A stretch of 64,000 nucleotides of DNA. It comes from Gammaproteobacteria bacterium (GTDB lineage Bacteria > Pseudomonadota > Gammaproteobacteria > Acidiferrobacterales > Sulfurifustaceae). The notes beneath the pieces were generated by a model that saw nothing but the letters and a program-made list of their open reading frames with translations, was not told the DNA's origin and ran no database searches. A program made the position numbers and the translations under genes. Below, in pieces: positions 43,197 through 54,775 of the stretch (the first letter of the stretch is position 1; the number at the start of each line of letters is the position of its first letter). Where the stretch lies: assembly GCA_016199745.1 (NCBI GenBank), contig JACQFZ010000068.1, positions 1 through 64,000 on the forward strand, in the 5' to 3' direction.

Positions 43197-43213
43197 TTGG
43201 CCCGGCGATTGCT
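43197..43213 (+). promoter_or_regulatory. Sigma-54 (-24/-12) promoter upstream of the sheath gene
   Basis: TTGGCCCGGCGATTGCT matches the consensus YTGGCACG-N4-TTGCW at 12 of 13 defined positions, with GG at 43199-43200 and GC at 43211-43212 exactly ten bases apart. Transcription would begin near 43224, about 60 bases before the sheath ATG. The gene for a sigma-54 activator is 650 bases upstream. The activator binding sites should lie in 43038-43190; no clear pair of inverted repeats stood out there. Confidence 0.75.
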
Positions 43214-43282
43214 ATATGCACACCGCGGACTGACTCACGAGCGAAAAATTTCGATCGAACTCACGCTGACAAGGAGCGCGAC

Positions 43283-44857
43283 ATGCCGGCAACACTGACG
43301 TACCCAGGCGTTTATATCGAAGAGATTCCAAGCGGTGTGCGTACCATTACCGGTGTCGCCACGTCCATTACGGCGTTCATCGGCCGCGCGCCGCGCGGGC
43401 CGACCGATGTCGCCACGCGTATCCAAAGCTTCGCCGACTACGATCGCGCTTTCGGTGGCTTGTCGTCGCTCAGCACCATGAGCTATGCGGTGCAGCATTA
43501 TTTCCAACACGGTGGCAGCGACGCCTACATCATTCGCGTGCACAACGCGGCCGGCACCGCCGAGATTAATTTGCCAACGAGCGGGACCGCGCTGATTCTT
43601 TCGGCCGCCAGCCCCGGCAAATGGGGCAACGCGCTGCGGGTCTCGGTCAATTACGAAGCGACCAAAGACCCGGCAAGTCTTTATACGCTGACGATTCAAG
43701 AGCTAGACGCGCCGGCTTCGAAGAATGTGGTGCGTAGCGAAGTGTTTCTCAACTTGTCGAGCGATCCGAACAACGCCCGTTTCGTCACCACGGTATTGGC
43801 CGAAGGATCGGCGCTGGTCAATGTGAAGGGCAGCGCGCCGAGCGCGCGGCCGACCGCCACCATCACCAACGCCGACGATCCGACCGACTCGACCAAGTAC
43901 GTCGCCGCTAATACCGCCGGCACCGACGGCGCCGACGTTACCGATAACCAAATCGCCGCCGACAGCTTGAAAGTCGGGCGTAAAGGCATGTATGCGCTTG
44001 AGGCTGCCGATTTGTTCAATCTACTCTGCATACCGCCGTTGACGTTCGACACCGATGTTAGTTCGAGCAACACACTGGCCAAGGCGGCCGCTTACTGCGC
44101 ATACCGCCGGGCGATGTTGGTGGTCGATTCGCCGGCGAGTTGGGTCGACACGACCTCCGCCGAGACCGGCATCAACACGTTACGCACCGATATCGGCACG
44201 GCGCTCGCGACCAACGTCGCCGTGTATTTTCCACGCCTGCGCATGCCCGACCCGATGCAGGAAAACCGTTTGGACACATTCGTCCCGTGCGGCGCCGTCG
44301 CCGGCATCATGGCGCGCACCGACGCGCAACGCGGCGTGTGGAAGGCGCCGGCGGGACTGGAGGCGTCGTTCTCTGGGGTGCCCGAGCTCGCGTTTAAATT
44401 GAACGACGCCGCCAACGGCCGGCTCAATCCGTTGGGTCTCAATTGCAATCGTTCATTCCCGACGTTCGGCAATGTCGTTTGGGGCGCGCGCACGCTCGCC
44501 GGCGCCGACATGCTGAGCTCCGATTGGAAATATGTGCCGGTGCGCCGACTCGCGCTGTTTTTGGAAGAGAGTCTTTATCGCGGCACCCAATGGATCGTGT
44601 TCGAACCGAACGACGAGCCGTTGTGGGCGCAGATTCGTCTAAACATCGGCGCGTTCATGCACAACATGTTTCGTCTCGGCGCGTTCCAGGGCAAGTCGCC
44701 GCAAGACGCGTATTTCGTCAAATGCGATAAGGACACGACCACGCAGAACGATATCAATCTTGGCATCGTCAATATCGTCGTCGGTTTCGCGCCGCTCAAG
44801 CCCGCGGAATTCGTCGTCATCAAGATCCAACAGATGGCGGGGCAGATCGAGACGTAA
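43283..44857 (+). CDS. eCIS contractile sheath protein (phage tail sheath family)
   Basis: This 524-residue protein is the sheath subunit whose contraction drives the inner tube. It has the family start TYPGVYIEEIPSGVRTITG with TSITAFIGRAPRGP, and the conserved C-terminal region RRLALFLEESLYRGTQWIVFE with WAQIRLNIGAFMHNMF. AAGGAG lies before the ATG at 43283; the longer upstream frame is not used because it would span the sigma-54 promoter. It is the first structural gene and the only sheath gene visible. A palindromic repeat at 44868-44890 separates it from the tube gene. Confidence 0.93.
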   Translation: MPATLTYPGVYIEEIPSGVRTITGVATSITAFIGRAPRGPTDVATRIQSFADYDRAFGGLSSLSTMSYAVQHYFQHGGSDAYIIRVHNAAGTAEINLPTSGTALILSAASPGKWGNALRVSVNYEATKDPASLYTLTIQELDAPASKNVVRSEVFLNLSSDPNNARFVTTVLAEGSALVNVKGSAPSARPTATITNADDPTDSTKYVAANTAGTDGADVTDNQIAADSLKVGRKGMYALEAADLFNLLCIPPLTFDTDVSSSNTLAKAAAYCAYRRAMLVVDSPASWVDTTSAETGINTLRTDIGTALATNVAVYFPRLRMPDPMQENRLDTFVPCGAVAGIMARTDAQRGVWKAPAGLEASFSGVPELAFKLNDAANGRLNPLGLNCNRSFPTFGNVVWGARTLAGADMLSSDWKYVPVRRLALFLEESLYRGTQWIVFEPNDEPLWAQIRLNIGAFMHNMFRLGAFQGKSPQDAYFVKCDKDTTTQNDINLGIVNIVVGFAPLKPAEFVVIKIQQMAGQIET

Positions 44858-44867
44858 AGAAATACAA

Positions 44868-44890
44868 CCCCTCTCCCAGTGGGAGAGGGG
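44868..44890. repeat. Palindromic repeat between sheath and tube genes
   Basis: CCCCTCTCCC and GGGAGAGGGG are perfect ten-base arms with a three-base loop. A hairpin here could lower read-through or stabilise the upstream message, giving different sheath and tube amounts. Confidence 0.65.
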
Positions 44891-44919
44891 AGGCAAAGAA
44901 CCGATTTAAGGAGAACATC

Positions 44920-45447
44920 ATGGCTCAGTTCAGCGTAAACGCGCAGCGTTTCGATCCGTATAAGAATTTCAAATTTCGCGTGAAGTGGGACGGCCGCTAT
45001 GTTGCCGGCGTCAGCAAAGTCGGTGGCCTCAAGCGCACCACCGAAGTCGTCAAGCATCGCGAGGGCGGCGACCCGAGTTCGAGCCGCAAATCGCCGGGTC
45101 GTACGGAGTACGAAGCCATCACGCTTGAGCGCGGCGTAACCCACGATCCTGAGTTCGAGGCGTGGGCGAATAAGGTTTGGAATTTCGGTGCTGGCCTCGG
45201 CAAAGAAGTGTCACTCAAAGACTTCCGCAAGGACGTCATCATCGAGGTCTACAACGAATCCGGCCAGCTGGCACTGAGCTATCAGGTGTTCCGCTGTTGG
45301 GTGTCGGAGTATCAAGCCTTGCCCGACCTCGATGCCAATGCCAACGCCGTCGCCATCCAGCACATCAAGCTCGAGAACGAAGGCTGGTTGCGCGATGTCA
45401 GTACGCCCGAACCGAGCGAAGAAAGTCTGGGTCAAACGGTCGGTTGA
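44920..45447 (+). CDS. eCIS inner tube protein (T4 gp19-like)
   Basis: This 175-residue protein matches contractile tail tube proteins: FDPYKNFKFRVKWDGRYVAG, then GGLKRTTEVVKHREGG and the conserved YEAITLERGVTHDPEFEAW. It would stack as hexamers inside the sheath and hold or guide the cargo. AAGGAG precedes the ATG. Many eCIS have two or three tube paralogues; only this one is in the window, with the separate adaptor at 57913-58575. Confidence 0.92.
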   Translation: MAQFSVNAQRFDPYKNFKFRVKWDGRYVAGVSKVGGLKRTTEVVKHREGGDPSSSRKSPGRTEYEAITLERGVTHDPEFEAWANKVWNFGAGLGKEVSLKDFRKDVIIEVYNESGQLALSYQVFRCWVSEYQALPDLDANANAVAIQHIKLENEGWLRDVSTPEPSEESLGQTVG

Positions 45448-45481
45448 GCAACCGCTGCTCGTGAGCGAGATCGTCTAACGC

Positions 45482-46219
45482 ATGCGTGCATTGACTGCCG
45501 CTGAATTGTTGAACGCGTGGGAAGTCGGCTTGCAGCAACCGCCGATCCTGCGGGCGTTGTCGTTACTGGCGTGCGCCTGTCCAGAGTTGACCGACGACGA
45601 TCTGTGGACGCTGTCCATCGGCCAGCGCGATGCGCGCTTGCTGGAACTGCGGCGGCGATTGTTCGGATCTGAACTTGCGATCGTTATTGCCTGCCCGGTT
45701 TGCGCCGGACAATTGGAATCGTCGATGCAGATAGAAGATTTGCAGCGCGCGCCGAGCGAGACGGCGGAAACGCTGCAAGTTTGCACCGTCGAAAGTCATC
45801 GCGTCACGTTCCATTTACCCACGAGCCGCGATCTCGTTGCCGTTGCCAATGACGCCACATTGCCGTCGGCGCGTGCCGCTTTGTTAAGGCAGTGCATCGC
45901 CGATGTGCGCGATGCCAATGGTGATGGGGTCGATGCCGGTAGCTTATCGACTAGTGCCAATACGTCGATCGCCGAACAAATGGCCATGCTCGATTTGCAA
46001 GCGGATATCCAACTTGAGATGACGTGTCCCGCGTGCCAGCACCGTTGGAGCACGGCGTTGGACATCGCCAACTTCCTATGGAAAGAGATCCAAGCGTGGG
46101 CGACGCGCACGTTGCGCGACGTCGCGCGCTTGGCGCGCGCCTACGGCTGGTCCGAGTCGGAAACGCTGGCGCTGTCGCCGACGCGGCGACAAATATATTT
46201 GGAGCTGTGTCGCCAATGA
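45482..46219 (+). CDS. eCIS baseplate-associated protein with zinc-ribbon motifs (T4 gp26-like)
   Basis: This 245-residue protein resembles the T4 gp26/gp51-like baseplate proteins found after the tube gene in eCIS loci. Two CxxC pairs, CPVCAGQLESSMQ near residue 75 and CPACQHRWSTALD near residue 180, could bind one zinc. The N-terminal LTAAELLNAWEVGLQQPPI, and later RAYGWSESETLALSP, fit that family. Its stop overlaps the start of the next gene. Confidence 0.75.
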   Translation: MRALTAAELLNAWEVGLQQPPILRALSLLACACPELTDDDLWTLSIGQRDARLLELRRRLFGSELAIVIACPVCAGQLESSMQIEDLQRAPSETAETLQVCTVESHRVTFHLPTSRDLVAVANDATLPSARAALLRQCIADVRDANGDGVDAGSLSTSANTSIAEQMAMLDLQADIQLEMTCPACQHRWSTALDIANFLWKEIQAWATRTLRDVARLARAYGWSESETLALSPTRRQIYLELCRQ

Positions 46220-47037
46220 CATCATCCACGTCTGCCAACGAGCGCCCAGATTTTCTCGGGCGTCTCATCGAGCGCACCGCCGACGTCGGCAGCGCGCCGC
46301 AACCGCGTCTGCCGTCGTTGTTCGAGCCGGTGCCGTGGACGGCGGCAAAAAATGGCATAGTCGCTGACGACGACGTAGCGTCTATCGGCGATACGGAAAC
46401 CGAAGCGCGGCCACGTGTTACCGCTAGCATCCAACGGTCGACGAATGCGCAGTTGGAAGAACCGCCGCGCCAACGGAGCGCCAACGTGGATGCACCCGAA
46501 TCGACCCGGCCCACGCGAACCATGGATGCGCCGAGCGATAGACCGAACCCAGTGACGTCGACGACCAGCACTATCGAAACCCTACACCGCATCGTGCTGG
46601 ATCCGATAGCGCCGGTGTCCATGCCGTCGTTACGAGGTACACGTGCCGACGCCACGTTTGTTTTGCCAGTCGAACCTTCGCGAGTAAAAGCAACTTCGCC
46701 CGCGTCGTTCGATCCGTCCTCGCTCGATCACGAACGGCGACGCACCGGCACGGCGTCATCTACCAAAGCTATTGAGCCTGCACCGTTGCCGCGCTTGCCG
46801 CACGAACGCGTTGTCGCCGAGCCGTCAGCGATTTTCGATCAAGCTCGTGCCTGGCGCGAATCGGTAGCGTCGACCGCGCCCGAATCGACGCCGGTGATCA
46901 ACGTCACCATCGGCCGTTTGGAAATCCGCGCGACCAAAGATAGCGTCGCACCGAAACGCGCCGGAACGGAACGCGCCGCCGGCGCGCAGCCGATGAGCCT
47001 CGCCGAGTACCTACAACAACGCGGGAGAGGGCGATGA
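46216..47037 (+). CDS. Low-complexity eCIS-associated protein with conserved C-terminal motif
   Basis: The product is 273 residues from the ATG overlapping the previous stop; a longer frame begins inside the upstream gene. Most of the protein is rich in Pro, Ser, Thr and charged residues and is probably disordered. Only the end looks conserved: VINVTIGRLEIRA, and AQPMSLAEYLQQR at the terminus. Proteins with a similar I-GR-E-RA end lie before the cap gene in other eCIS loci. Role unknown; possibly a flexible linker or sheath-associated factor. Confidence 0.6.
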   Translation: MTSSTSANERPDFLGRLIERTADVGSAPQPRLPSLFEPVPWTAAKNGIVADDDVASIGDTETEARPRVTASIQRSTNAQLEEPPRQRSANVDAPESTRPTRTMDAPSDRPNPVTSTTSTIETLHRIVLDPIAPVSMPSLRGTRADATFVLPVEPSRVKATSPASFDPSSLDHERRRTGTASSTKAIEPAPLPRLPHERVVAEPSAIFDQARAWRESVASTAPESTPVINVTIGRLEIRATKDSVAPKRAGTERAAGAQPMSLAEYLQQRGRGR

Positions 47038-48280
47038 GCAACTCGCTCGCGATTGCCGCGACTACCGCCACCTTGCGTAATTTGTTGTTGGCGCAAGTGC
47101 CGACGCTCGACAGCGATCTGTCCGATCTCGAAGTTACCGCACAACCGCTCGACGTCGCTCGTAAGGGCATCAGCAAATCGCAGGTCAATTTGTTTTTGTA
47201 TCAAACCGCGGTCAACGCCGCCTGGCGCAACATGGACATGCCGCGGCAGGTGCGTCCCGGCGAGACCGGTCTGCCGCCGCTGGCGATCAACTTGCATTAC
47301 CTCATTACCGCTTATGGCCGCGGCGACAATGACAACGACGCCGTTAGCCATCGCGTGCTCGGTGGCGCCATGAGCGTGTTGCACGATCATGCCTTGTTGA
47401 GTCGCAGCGAAATCAGTATCGCCCTGGCGAACAACGATCTGTCGCAACAGTTCGAGCGCGTGCGGATCACGCCGCTATCGCTCGGCGTCGAAGAGATTTC
47501 GCGGCTGTGGATGGTATTTCAAACGCAATATCGCATTTCGATGGCGTACGAGGTGACGGTAATTCTGATCGACAGCCGCACGCCCGGCAGTGCGCCGCTG
47601 CCGGTATTGAAACGCGGCGAGACCGATCGCGGCGTCATCACCTCGCCCGGTGCGGCGCCGATGCTGACTGCGCTGCGTCTGCCACGGTCACAACCGGCGA
47701 TACGACTCGGTGAGGATGCCATCATTACCGGCGATCAATTGACGATTGCCGATGCTACGTTGCGATTCAGCAGCCTGCGCTTGCCGCAGGTCGTTGAGCT
47801 GCCACCGACGGCTGGCGGCAACACCGGCGAAATTTCGTTTCATGTTCCGGACACCGTCGACGACGTCAACGCCCTGTCACGTTGGCTGCCGGGTTTCTAC
47901 ACGTTGGCGCTGGCGGTAAAGAAGACCGGCGTGCCGCCGATCATCAGCAACGAAATTCCGTTTGCGTTGGCGCCGCGAATTACCGTGACCTCGGCCAACA
48001 CCGGCGCCGGCGCGGTCGATGTAACGATCACGAGCGAGCCACGGCTGGCGGTGGGGCAGCGCGTGCTGTTGTTGTTCGGCGATCGCCAAGCGGAGCCGAC
48101 GTCGATCACGACGCCGGCGGATACTAGCCAACCGACGACGATCTTGTTCAAGCTGTCGGGGTTGAGCAGCGGCACTTATGTCACCCGCCTGCGTGTCGAT
48201 GGTGTCGACAGTATTCCCGTGGTGTACAGCGGCACGCCGCCGCTGGCCGATTTCGATCCGGCGCAAAAGGTGACGGTGCC

Positions 48281-48284
<4 letters not shown>
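47034..48284 (+). CDS. eCIS cap / tail terminator protein with Pvc16-like N-terminal domain (DUF4255)
   Basis: This 416-residue protein has an N-terminal DUF4255/Pvc16 domain: ATTATLRNLLLAQVP, VNLFLYQTAVNAAWRNMDMP and AINLHYLITAYGRGDNDND. In Photorhabdus and Serratia particles Pvc16/Afp16 caps the tube end. The C-terminal 200 residues look like Ig-type beta strands (APRITVTSANTGAGAVDVTI), which are absent from short homologues and may extend from the cap. It overlaps both neighbours by four bases. Confidence 0.88.
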
Positions 48285-50430
<2,146 letters not shown>

Positions 50431-50434
<4 letters not shown>

Positions 50435-50694
50435 ACGTCAATCTGCATATCGAGCGATTGCTGTTGGAGGGGTTGGATCTTTCGGCGCGCGACGGCGACG
50501 TTGTCAACGCCGCGCTGCAGCACGAATTGGTGCGACTGATCGGTGCCGGTGCCTTGTCGTTGCCGCAGAGCTTCAATGTGGCGAGCCTGCGAGCGGCGCC
50601 GATAAGGTTAAACGCCGATGCCGGAGCGGTGGAGGTGGGTGAGGGCGTTGCGCAAACTCTTTATGGCGAATTGAGCCCGAAGGCGTCATCGTGA
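50431..50694 (+). CDS. Small conserved eCIS protein
   Basis: The product is 87 residues from a GTG overlapping the ATPase stop (GTGA). It begins NLHIERLLLEGLDL, followed by a helical segment ALQHELVRLIGAGAL. Small proteins with this start commonly lie between the ATPase and the DUF4157 genes in eCIS loci, but no function is known to me. Its stop overlaps the next GTG start, so it is fully embedded in the coupled operon. Confidence 0.65.
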
Positions 50695-52361
50695 ATCGAC
50701 AAAGCCTAGCGCGAACACAGGCGCCGACGACGGCGACACCGGCCGGCGCATTGCCGCGCCGGCATACCAACGAGCATCGTCATGAACCGTTAGCGACGGT
50801 CGATCAGGCATTGCGTGCATCAGCCGGTCGACCGCTAGATTCGTCCACGCGCGCCCAGATGGAGCCACGGATCGGTGCCGATTTTTCCGGCGTGCGCGTG
50901 CATGCGTCGACGCCGAGCGCGCGGGCGTTGGGATCGCCGCGCGATGCGCAAGAGCGCGACGCCGATCGGGTGGCGAATGCGTCGTCGTTCGCCGCTTCGA
51001 CGACGGAGAAGTCGGTCGCCGATCTTTCCGCCGTACGCGTACACACCGATCCGCTCGCGGCGCAGTCGGCGCAAGTGCTCGGTGCCCGTGCATATACGCT
51101 CGGCAATCATATCGTCTTCGCGTCGGGGCAATACGCGCCGGCGTCGTCGTCGGGACAGCGCATGTTGTTGCACGAGCTGGCGCATGTCGCGCAGCAAAGC
51201 CGAACCGGCGATGCGACCGTGCGTTGCTTTACCGAATTCAGCGTGCATGAACAAACAACCAGCCAATCGGACGGTTGGAAACATCCGAACAGCGCCAAGC
51301 TGCGCATCGCCGACGACGGCCAACTCGCGGCCGAAAATAGAGGGTGGGGCGCCGGCTTGTCGAAGCGCGCCTGGACCGTGCCGGCCAAACTACCGGCATC
51401 GAACAAAACACTAGCCGATCAAGGATCGATCGCGCAGTTGCGTTTGAAATCCGGCGGTCAGGATATTTCCGGTAAATCACCGGACACCGGTCAAACGACA
51501 ACCCTGCAAGAAGTGGAACCGATGAAGCGCAATGCCGCGCCGGGCGACAGCGATTACCGCACGGCCGGCGGCGTGGTCGGCGGTATTACCGGCGGCATCG
51601 GCGCCGGTGTGGGGTTGGGTTATGCCGGCGCTAAGATCGGCGAGAGCCTCGCCAGCAGCAGCAACAGCAAGGGCGGCCTCATTGCCGGCGCCATCATCGG
51701 TGGTGTGTTGGGCGCCGTCGGCGGTGCTATCGGCGGTGCGTATGCCGGCTCGGCGATCGGAAAACAGGTTAAGCGCACGCCGTCGTTCGATCTCGAACTC
51801 GCTTCCGATTGCGGCACCGCCTGCCGGCAAGTGACCGGCAGCGGCATGGCCGGCAAAAGAGACGTCGGCGTCATCAAAGGCCAAGGCGGCGCCGACGAGT
51901 ACCTCACGCCGCGCACCTACCACGGCGGCGATCCGACCACGCCCGAGCAATGGTCGGAAGAATTATTCAAAAAAGAATTCGGCGCGAATCTCACGCGCCA
52001 AGAAGCCTATGCGCGCTACGCAGCGCTGTCGTCGGCCGACAAGGATGCGTTCGATCGCAAGTACGGCATCAACAAGTACGCCGTGCCGCACGTGGGCCAA
52101 GGCATCACCGAAAGCACCGAGAAGGACATGCCGGGCTTTTCGTCGAGCGGCTTCACCTGGAACTTCCATTATGCCGCGACCGTGCTCGAAAGCGGTCACG
52201 ACTACATCACGCTCGAAAACGCCGCCGGTTGGGACCCGACCGATTGGATTTTTTTCATGTACGGACCGGCCGCGAAGCAGCAGTCGTTCCACGAGTTCCA
52301 ATCCGGTACCGGCACGCACGGCAGCAAATCGTCGGCCATGGTTGTGCAGCCGCAGCCATGA
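50691..52361 (+). CDS. eCIS core-domain (DUF4157) protein 1 with glycine-zipper and unknown C-terminal domain
   Basis: This 556-residue protein starts at a GTG overlapping the previous stop. The DUF4157 domain covers about residues 35-170 with FSGVRVHAST, GARAYTLGNHIVFASGQYAP and HELAHVAQQ (HExxH at 161-165). Residues about 284-356 are a glycine zipper (VVGGITGGIGAGVGLGYAG ... GGVLGAVGGAIGGAYAG) that could insert into membranes. The C-terminal 200 residues have CGTAC, then HYAATVLESGHDYITLENA and SFHEFQSGTGTHG. This order of Cys, His and Asn/Glu resembles a papain-like or other hydrolase effector, but I cannot assign it. A cargo or toxin role is inferred from the architecture. Confidence 0.75.
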   Translation: MNRQSLARTQAPTTATPAGALPRRHTNEHRHEPLATVDQALRASAGRPLDSSTRAQMEPRIGADFSGVRVHASTPSARALGSPRDAQERDADRVANASSFAASTTEKSVADLSAVRVHTDPLAAQSAQVLGARAYTLGNHIVFASGQYAPASSSGQRMLLHELAHVAQQSRTGDATVRCFTEFSVHEQTTSQSDGWKHPNSAKLRIADDGQLAAENRGWGAGLSKRAWTVPAKLPASNKTLADQGSIAQLRLKSGGQDISGKSPDTGQTTTLQEVEPMKRNAAPGDSDYRTAGGVVGGITGGIGAGVGLGYAGAKIGESLASSSNSKGGLIAGAIIGGVLGAVGGAIGGAYAGSAIGKQVKRTPSFDLELASDCGTACRQVTGSGMAGKRDVGVIKGQGGADEYLTPRTYHGGDPTTPEQWSEELFKKEFGANLTRQEAYARYAALSSADKDAFDRKYGINKYAVPHVGQGITESTEKDMPGFSSSGFTWNFHYAATVLESGHDYITLENAAGWDPTDWIFFMYGPAAKQQSFHEFQSGTGTHGSKSSAMVVQPQP

Positions 52362-54775
52362 CGACGCGACGAGCCCAGGCACCGAAGATGTCGGCGCGGC
52401 CTACCGGGCGGGGCGCGAATGTCCCGGCAATCGTGCGCGATGTGTTGCAATCGGCGGGGCAACCGTTAGATCTGCCGACGCGCGCTTTTATGGAATCACG
52501 TTTCGCCTACGATTTTACGCAGACGCCGGCGCAGCTGGCGCCGGCATTGACGATGGGTCCGGCACAAGATCAATTCGAGCGAGAGGCGGACGATGCCGCC
52601 GACCGCGTAATGCGATCGCCCGTAATAGCATTGTTGCCTGGTCGCGACTTCAGTCACGTACGCGTCCATACCGATGTCCATGCCGCTGAATCCGCGCGCG
52701 TCGTTAACGCCCGCGCTTATACCGTCGGCGCACACGTCGTCTTCGGCGACGGACAATTCGCCCCGCAAACCACCGCCGGCCGCCAACTATTGGCGCACGA
52801 GCTCGCGCATGTCGCGCAGCAAGGTTCGTCGGGCGCGCGGGTTCAGCGTTGGAACATCATCGATGAGATCGGCGGTCTATTTGCCGGCGAAGACTTCGAT
52901 CCAAAAACGTTACACACCTATCTCGATTTCATCGAAAAGAACGGCGTCGAGGACCACACCGACAGCGACAACAAAGCGCGCGCGATCGTCAAGCGTTGGA
53001 GCGACGGCGATACCGATTTCGTGCTCACGCCGAAGTTGAAGATCTTGCTGATTAAGGAAATGCAGTCGGGCTTTACTGGCGATGACGACGAACGTGCCAT
53101 TCTCAAGCTGTTGCACGGCAGCACGCACGCGGAGCTTGAAATCATTTTCGGTGCCGGCGGTGTCGACCCGAAAGATCTCGATTCCGATTTTCAGGGCGAC
53201 GAGGAAAATGAGTTGCGCGGATTTTACGATCTGCAATTCGAAGGTGGGCATGAGGCGGTGCTCAAAGGTTCGCGAAAACTGAAACCGGAGGTCATGCTGG
53301 CGATTCGCGGTGGCTACTCCTGGCCCAAGCTGCAGGCCATGCTCGGCCAGCGCACGACGCGGATCGAGACCAGCTTACGCGGCATTTCGGAGAAGGAGCG
53401 CGAAGCGACCGGGAGAAACATGGCGCGCGCCGATGCCGCCGAGGTTTATCAGGAGTTGCGGGCATTGACGCCCGACGAGCACACCCAGGCGATGCGCGAT
53501 TTGGCCGGTGAGCGCGTGCGCCGTGGCGCGCACTTGAGCGACGTCGAATTCAAACTGCTCGAAAACGAAACCAAGGAATTGAAGTGGGACAAGGCGATCA
53601 CCAACGCCGCCGTCCTGTTGATCGATTTCGTGCTCGAACCGCTGTATCGCGACATTGCGCTAGCCGCGCCGAAGGGCGCGAAGGCGTTCAGCAAGGAAAC
53701 GACGCCGCTCACCGCCGATCAAGAGAAGGCGGCGCACGAGGCGCTATTGCCGGTCCAGCGCGCCAAAGGCAACTTCGTCGATCAGCTGCCTGGCGAAAAA
53801 GAAACCTACGGTCAAAAGATCGAGGCGCGCACGCCGGCGATTGTCGACGAGAGTTATCGCCAGAAGGTGGGAACGCATACCGAGGCCGAGCACGACGACG
53901 CGTCTAAGGTCCACAAGCTTTCCGAGCTGGAGCGCGTCGGCAAGGCGAGTCAGAAAGAAACCGATCGCGTGTACCGCAACTTCAAGACCGGCCCGGAATT
54001 CAAGGCCGACAAATTCGACAATAAAGGCGCGGTCGTCAGCAAAGGCAACATCCACGACGTCTGGCAGGGCGAGCAGGCGAAGCTCAAGAACGATCCTAAC
54101 TACAAGAATCAGTCGGCATGGTTCTGGATGTTTTACCTAATACAGAACGACGATCAGGCCAGGCGCATCAATTTCAAACACAACGCCACGCCGAAATTCG
54201 ACCAAGTCGGTACACCGCAGAACGACGAAGCTAAGGCGGTGCATGATGTCGGTAGCCGCTTCATCAATACCGACGACAACGCCAAGCGACTGTTCGACAT
54301 CGGCCGCGCTTGGACCGCGTTTTCCGGCGGCGGGCAGGTGTCGGTGCAGGTGTTTAAAAATCCCGACGCGCGCGAGGACCGTCGGTTCATGTGGAAATCG
54401 TTCTACGTGATGATCCATGAATATCTGCATACGCTGAAGGACGGCAAATACAACGACTACGCCGAAAAGCTCGGCGGCGAGCACACCACCGAAGGCGGCA
54501 CGCTGCTCGAAGGCGTCGATTCATTGCTCGCCGAGACCGTGTGGACTAGCGCCAAGCCGCGCGCCGCGCAACCGGAGATTCGCGAAGCGGTGGAACCGGA
54601 AGCGGTGAAGGCCGGCGAGCCATACGACGCAAGTCTGCTGCCGGAAGTACCGCCTTCGGGTCGCTACGACACGTATCGCAATGCCATCAAGCTGGCCGGC
54701 GCCGTCGGCATTCGTAATTTGTACGCCGCTTATTTTTACGGCGACCTCAAGTTGATCGGAGGCAAGCCGCCGTGA
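52358..54775 (+). CDS. eCIS core-domain (DUF4157) protein 2 with C-terminal HEYLH metalloprotease-like domain
   Basis: The product is 805 residues from the ATG overlapping the previous stop; the longer frame upstream lies in DUF4157 protein 1. The DUF4157 domain has FSHVRVHTDVHAAESARVVN and HELAHVAQQ (147-151). A module at about 180-260 (SDNKARAIVKR, LLIKEMQSGF) is shared with protein 3. The C-terminus holds a second zinc-binding-type motif, HEYLHTL, with His687, Glu688 and His691, followed by acidic residues (EGGTLLEGVDSLLAETVW) that could supply a third ligand. A protease effector delivered by the particle is plausible. The charged helical middle region has no recognised family. Confidence 0.78.
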   Translation: MTTRRAQAPKMSARPTGRGANVPAIVRDVLQSAGQPLDLPTRAFMESRFAYDFTQTPAQLAPALTMGPAQDQFEREADDAADRVMRSPVIALLPGRDFSHVRVHTDVHAAESARVVNARAYTVGAHVVFGDGQFAPQTTAGRQLLAHELAHVAQQGSSGARVQRWNIIDEIGGLFAGEDFDPKTLHTYLDFIEKNGVEDHTDSDNKARAIVKRWSDGDTDFVLTPKLKILLIKEMQSGFTGDDDERAILKLLHGSTHAELEIIFGAGGVDPKDLDSDFQGDEENELRGFYDLQFEGGHEAVLKGSRKLKPEVMLAIRGGYSWPKLQAMLGQRTTRIETSLRGISEKEREATGRNMARADAAEVYQELRALTPDEHTQAMRDLAGERVRRGAHLSDVEFKLLENETKELKWDKAITNAAVLLIDFVLEPLYRDIALAAPKGAKAFSKETTPLTADQEKAAHEALLPVQRAKGNFVDQLPGEKETYGQKIEARTPAIVDESYRQKVGTHTEAEHDDASKVHKLSELERVGKASQKETDRVYRNFKTGPEFKADKFDNKGAVVSKGNIHDVWQGEQAKLKNDPNYKNQSAWFWMFYLIQNDDQARRINFKHNATPKFDQVGTPQNDEAKAVHDVGSRFINTDDNAKRLFDIGRAWTAFSGGGQVSVQVFKNPDAREDRRFMWKSFYVMIHEYLHTLKDGKYNDYAEKLGGEHTTEGGTLLEGVDSLLAETVWTSAKPRAAQPEIREAVEPEAVKAGEPYDASLLPEVPPSGRYDTYRNAIKLAGAVGIRNLYAAYFYGDLKLIGGKPP

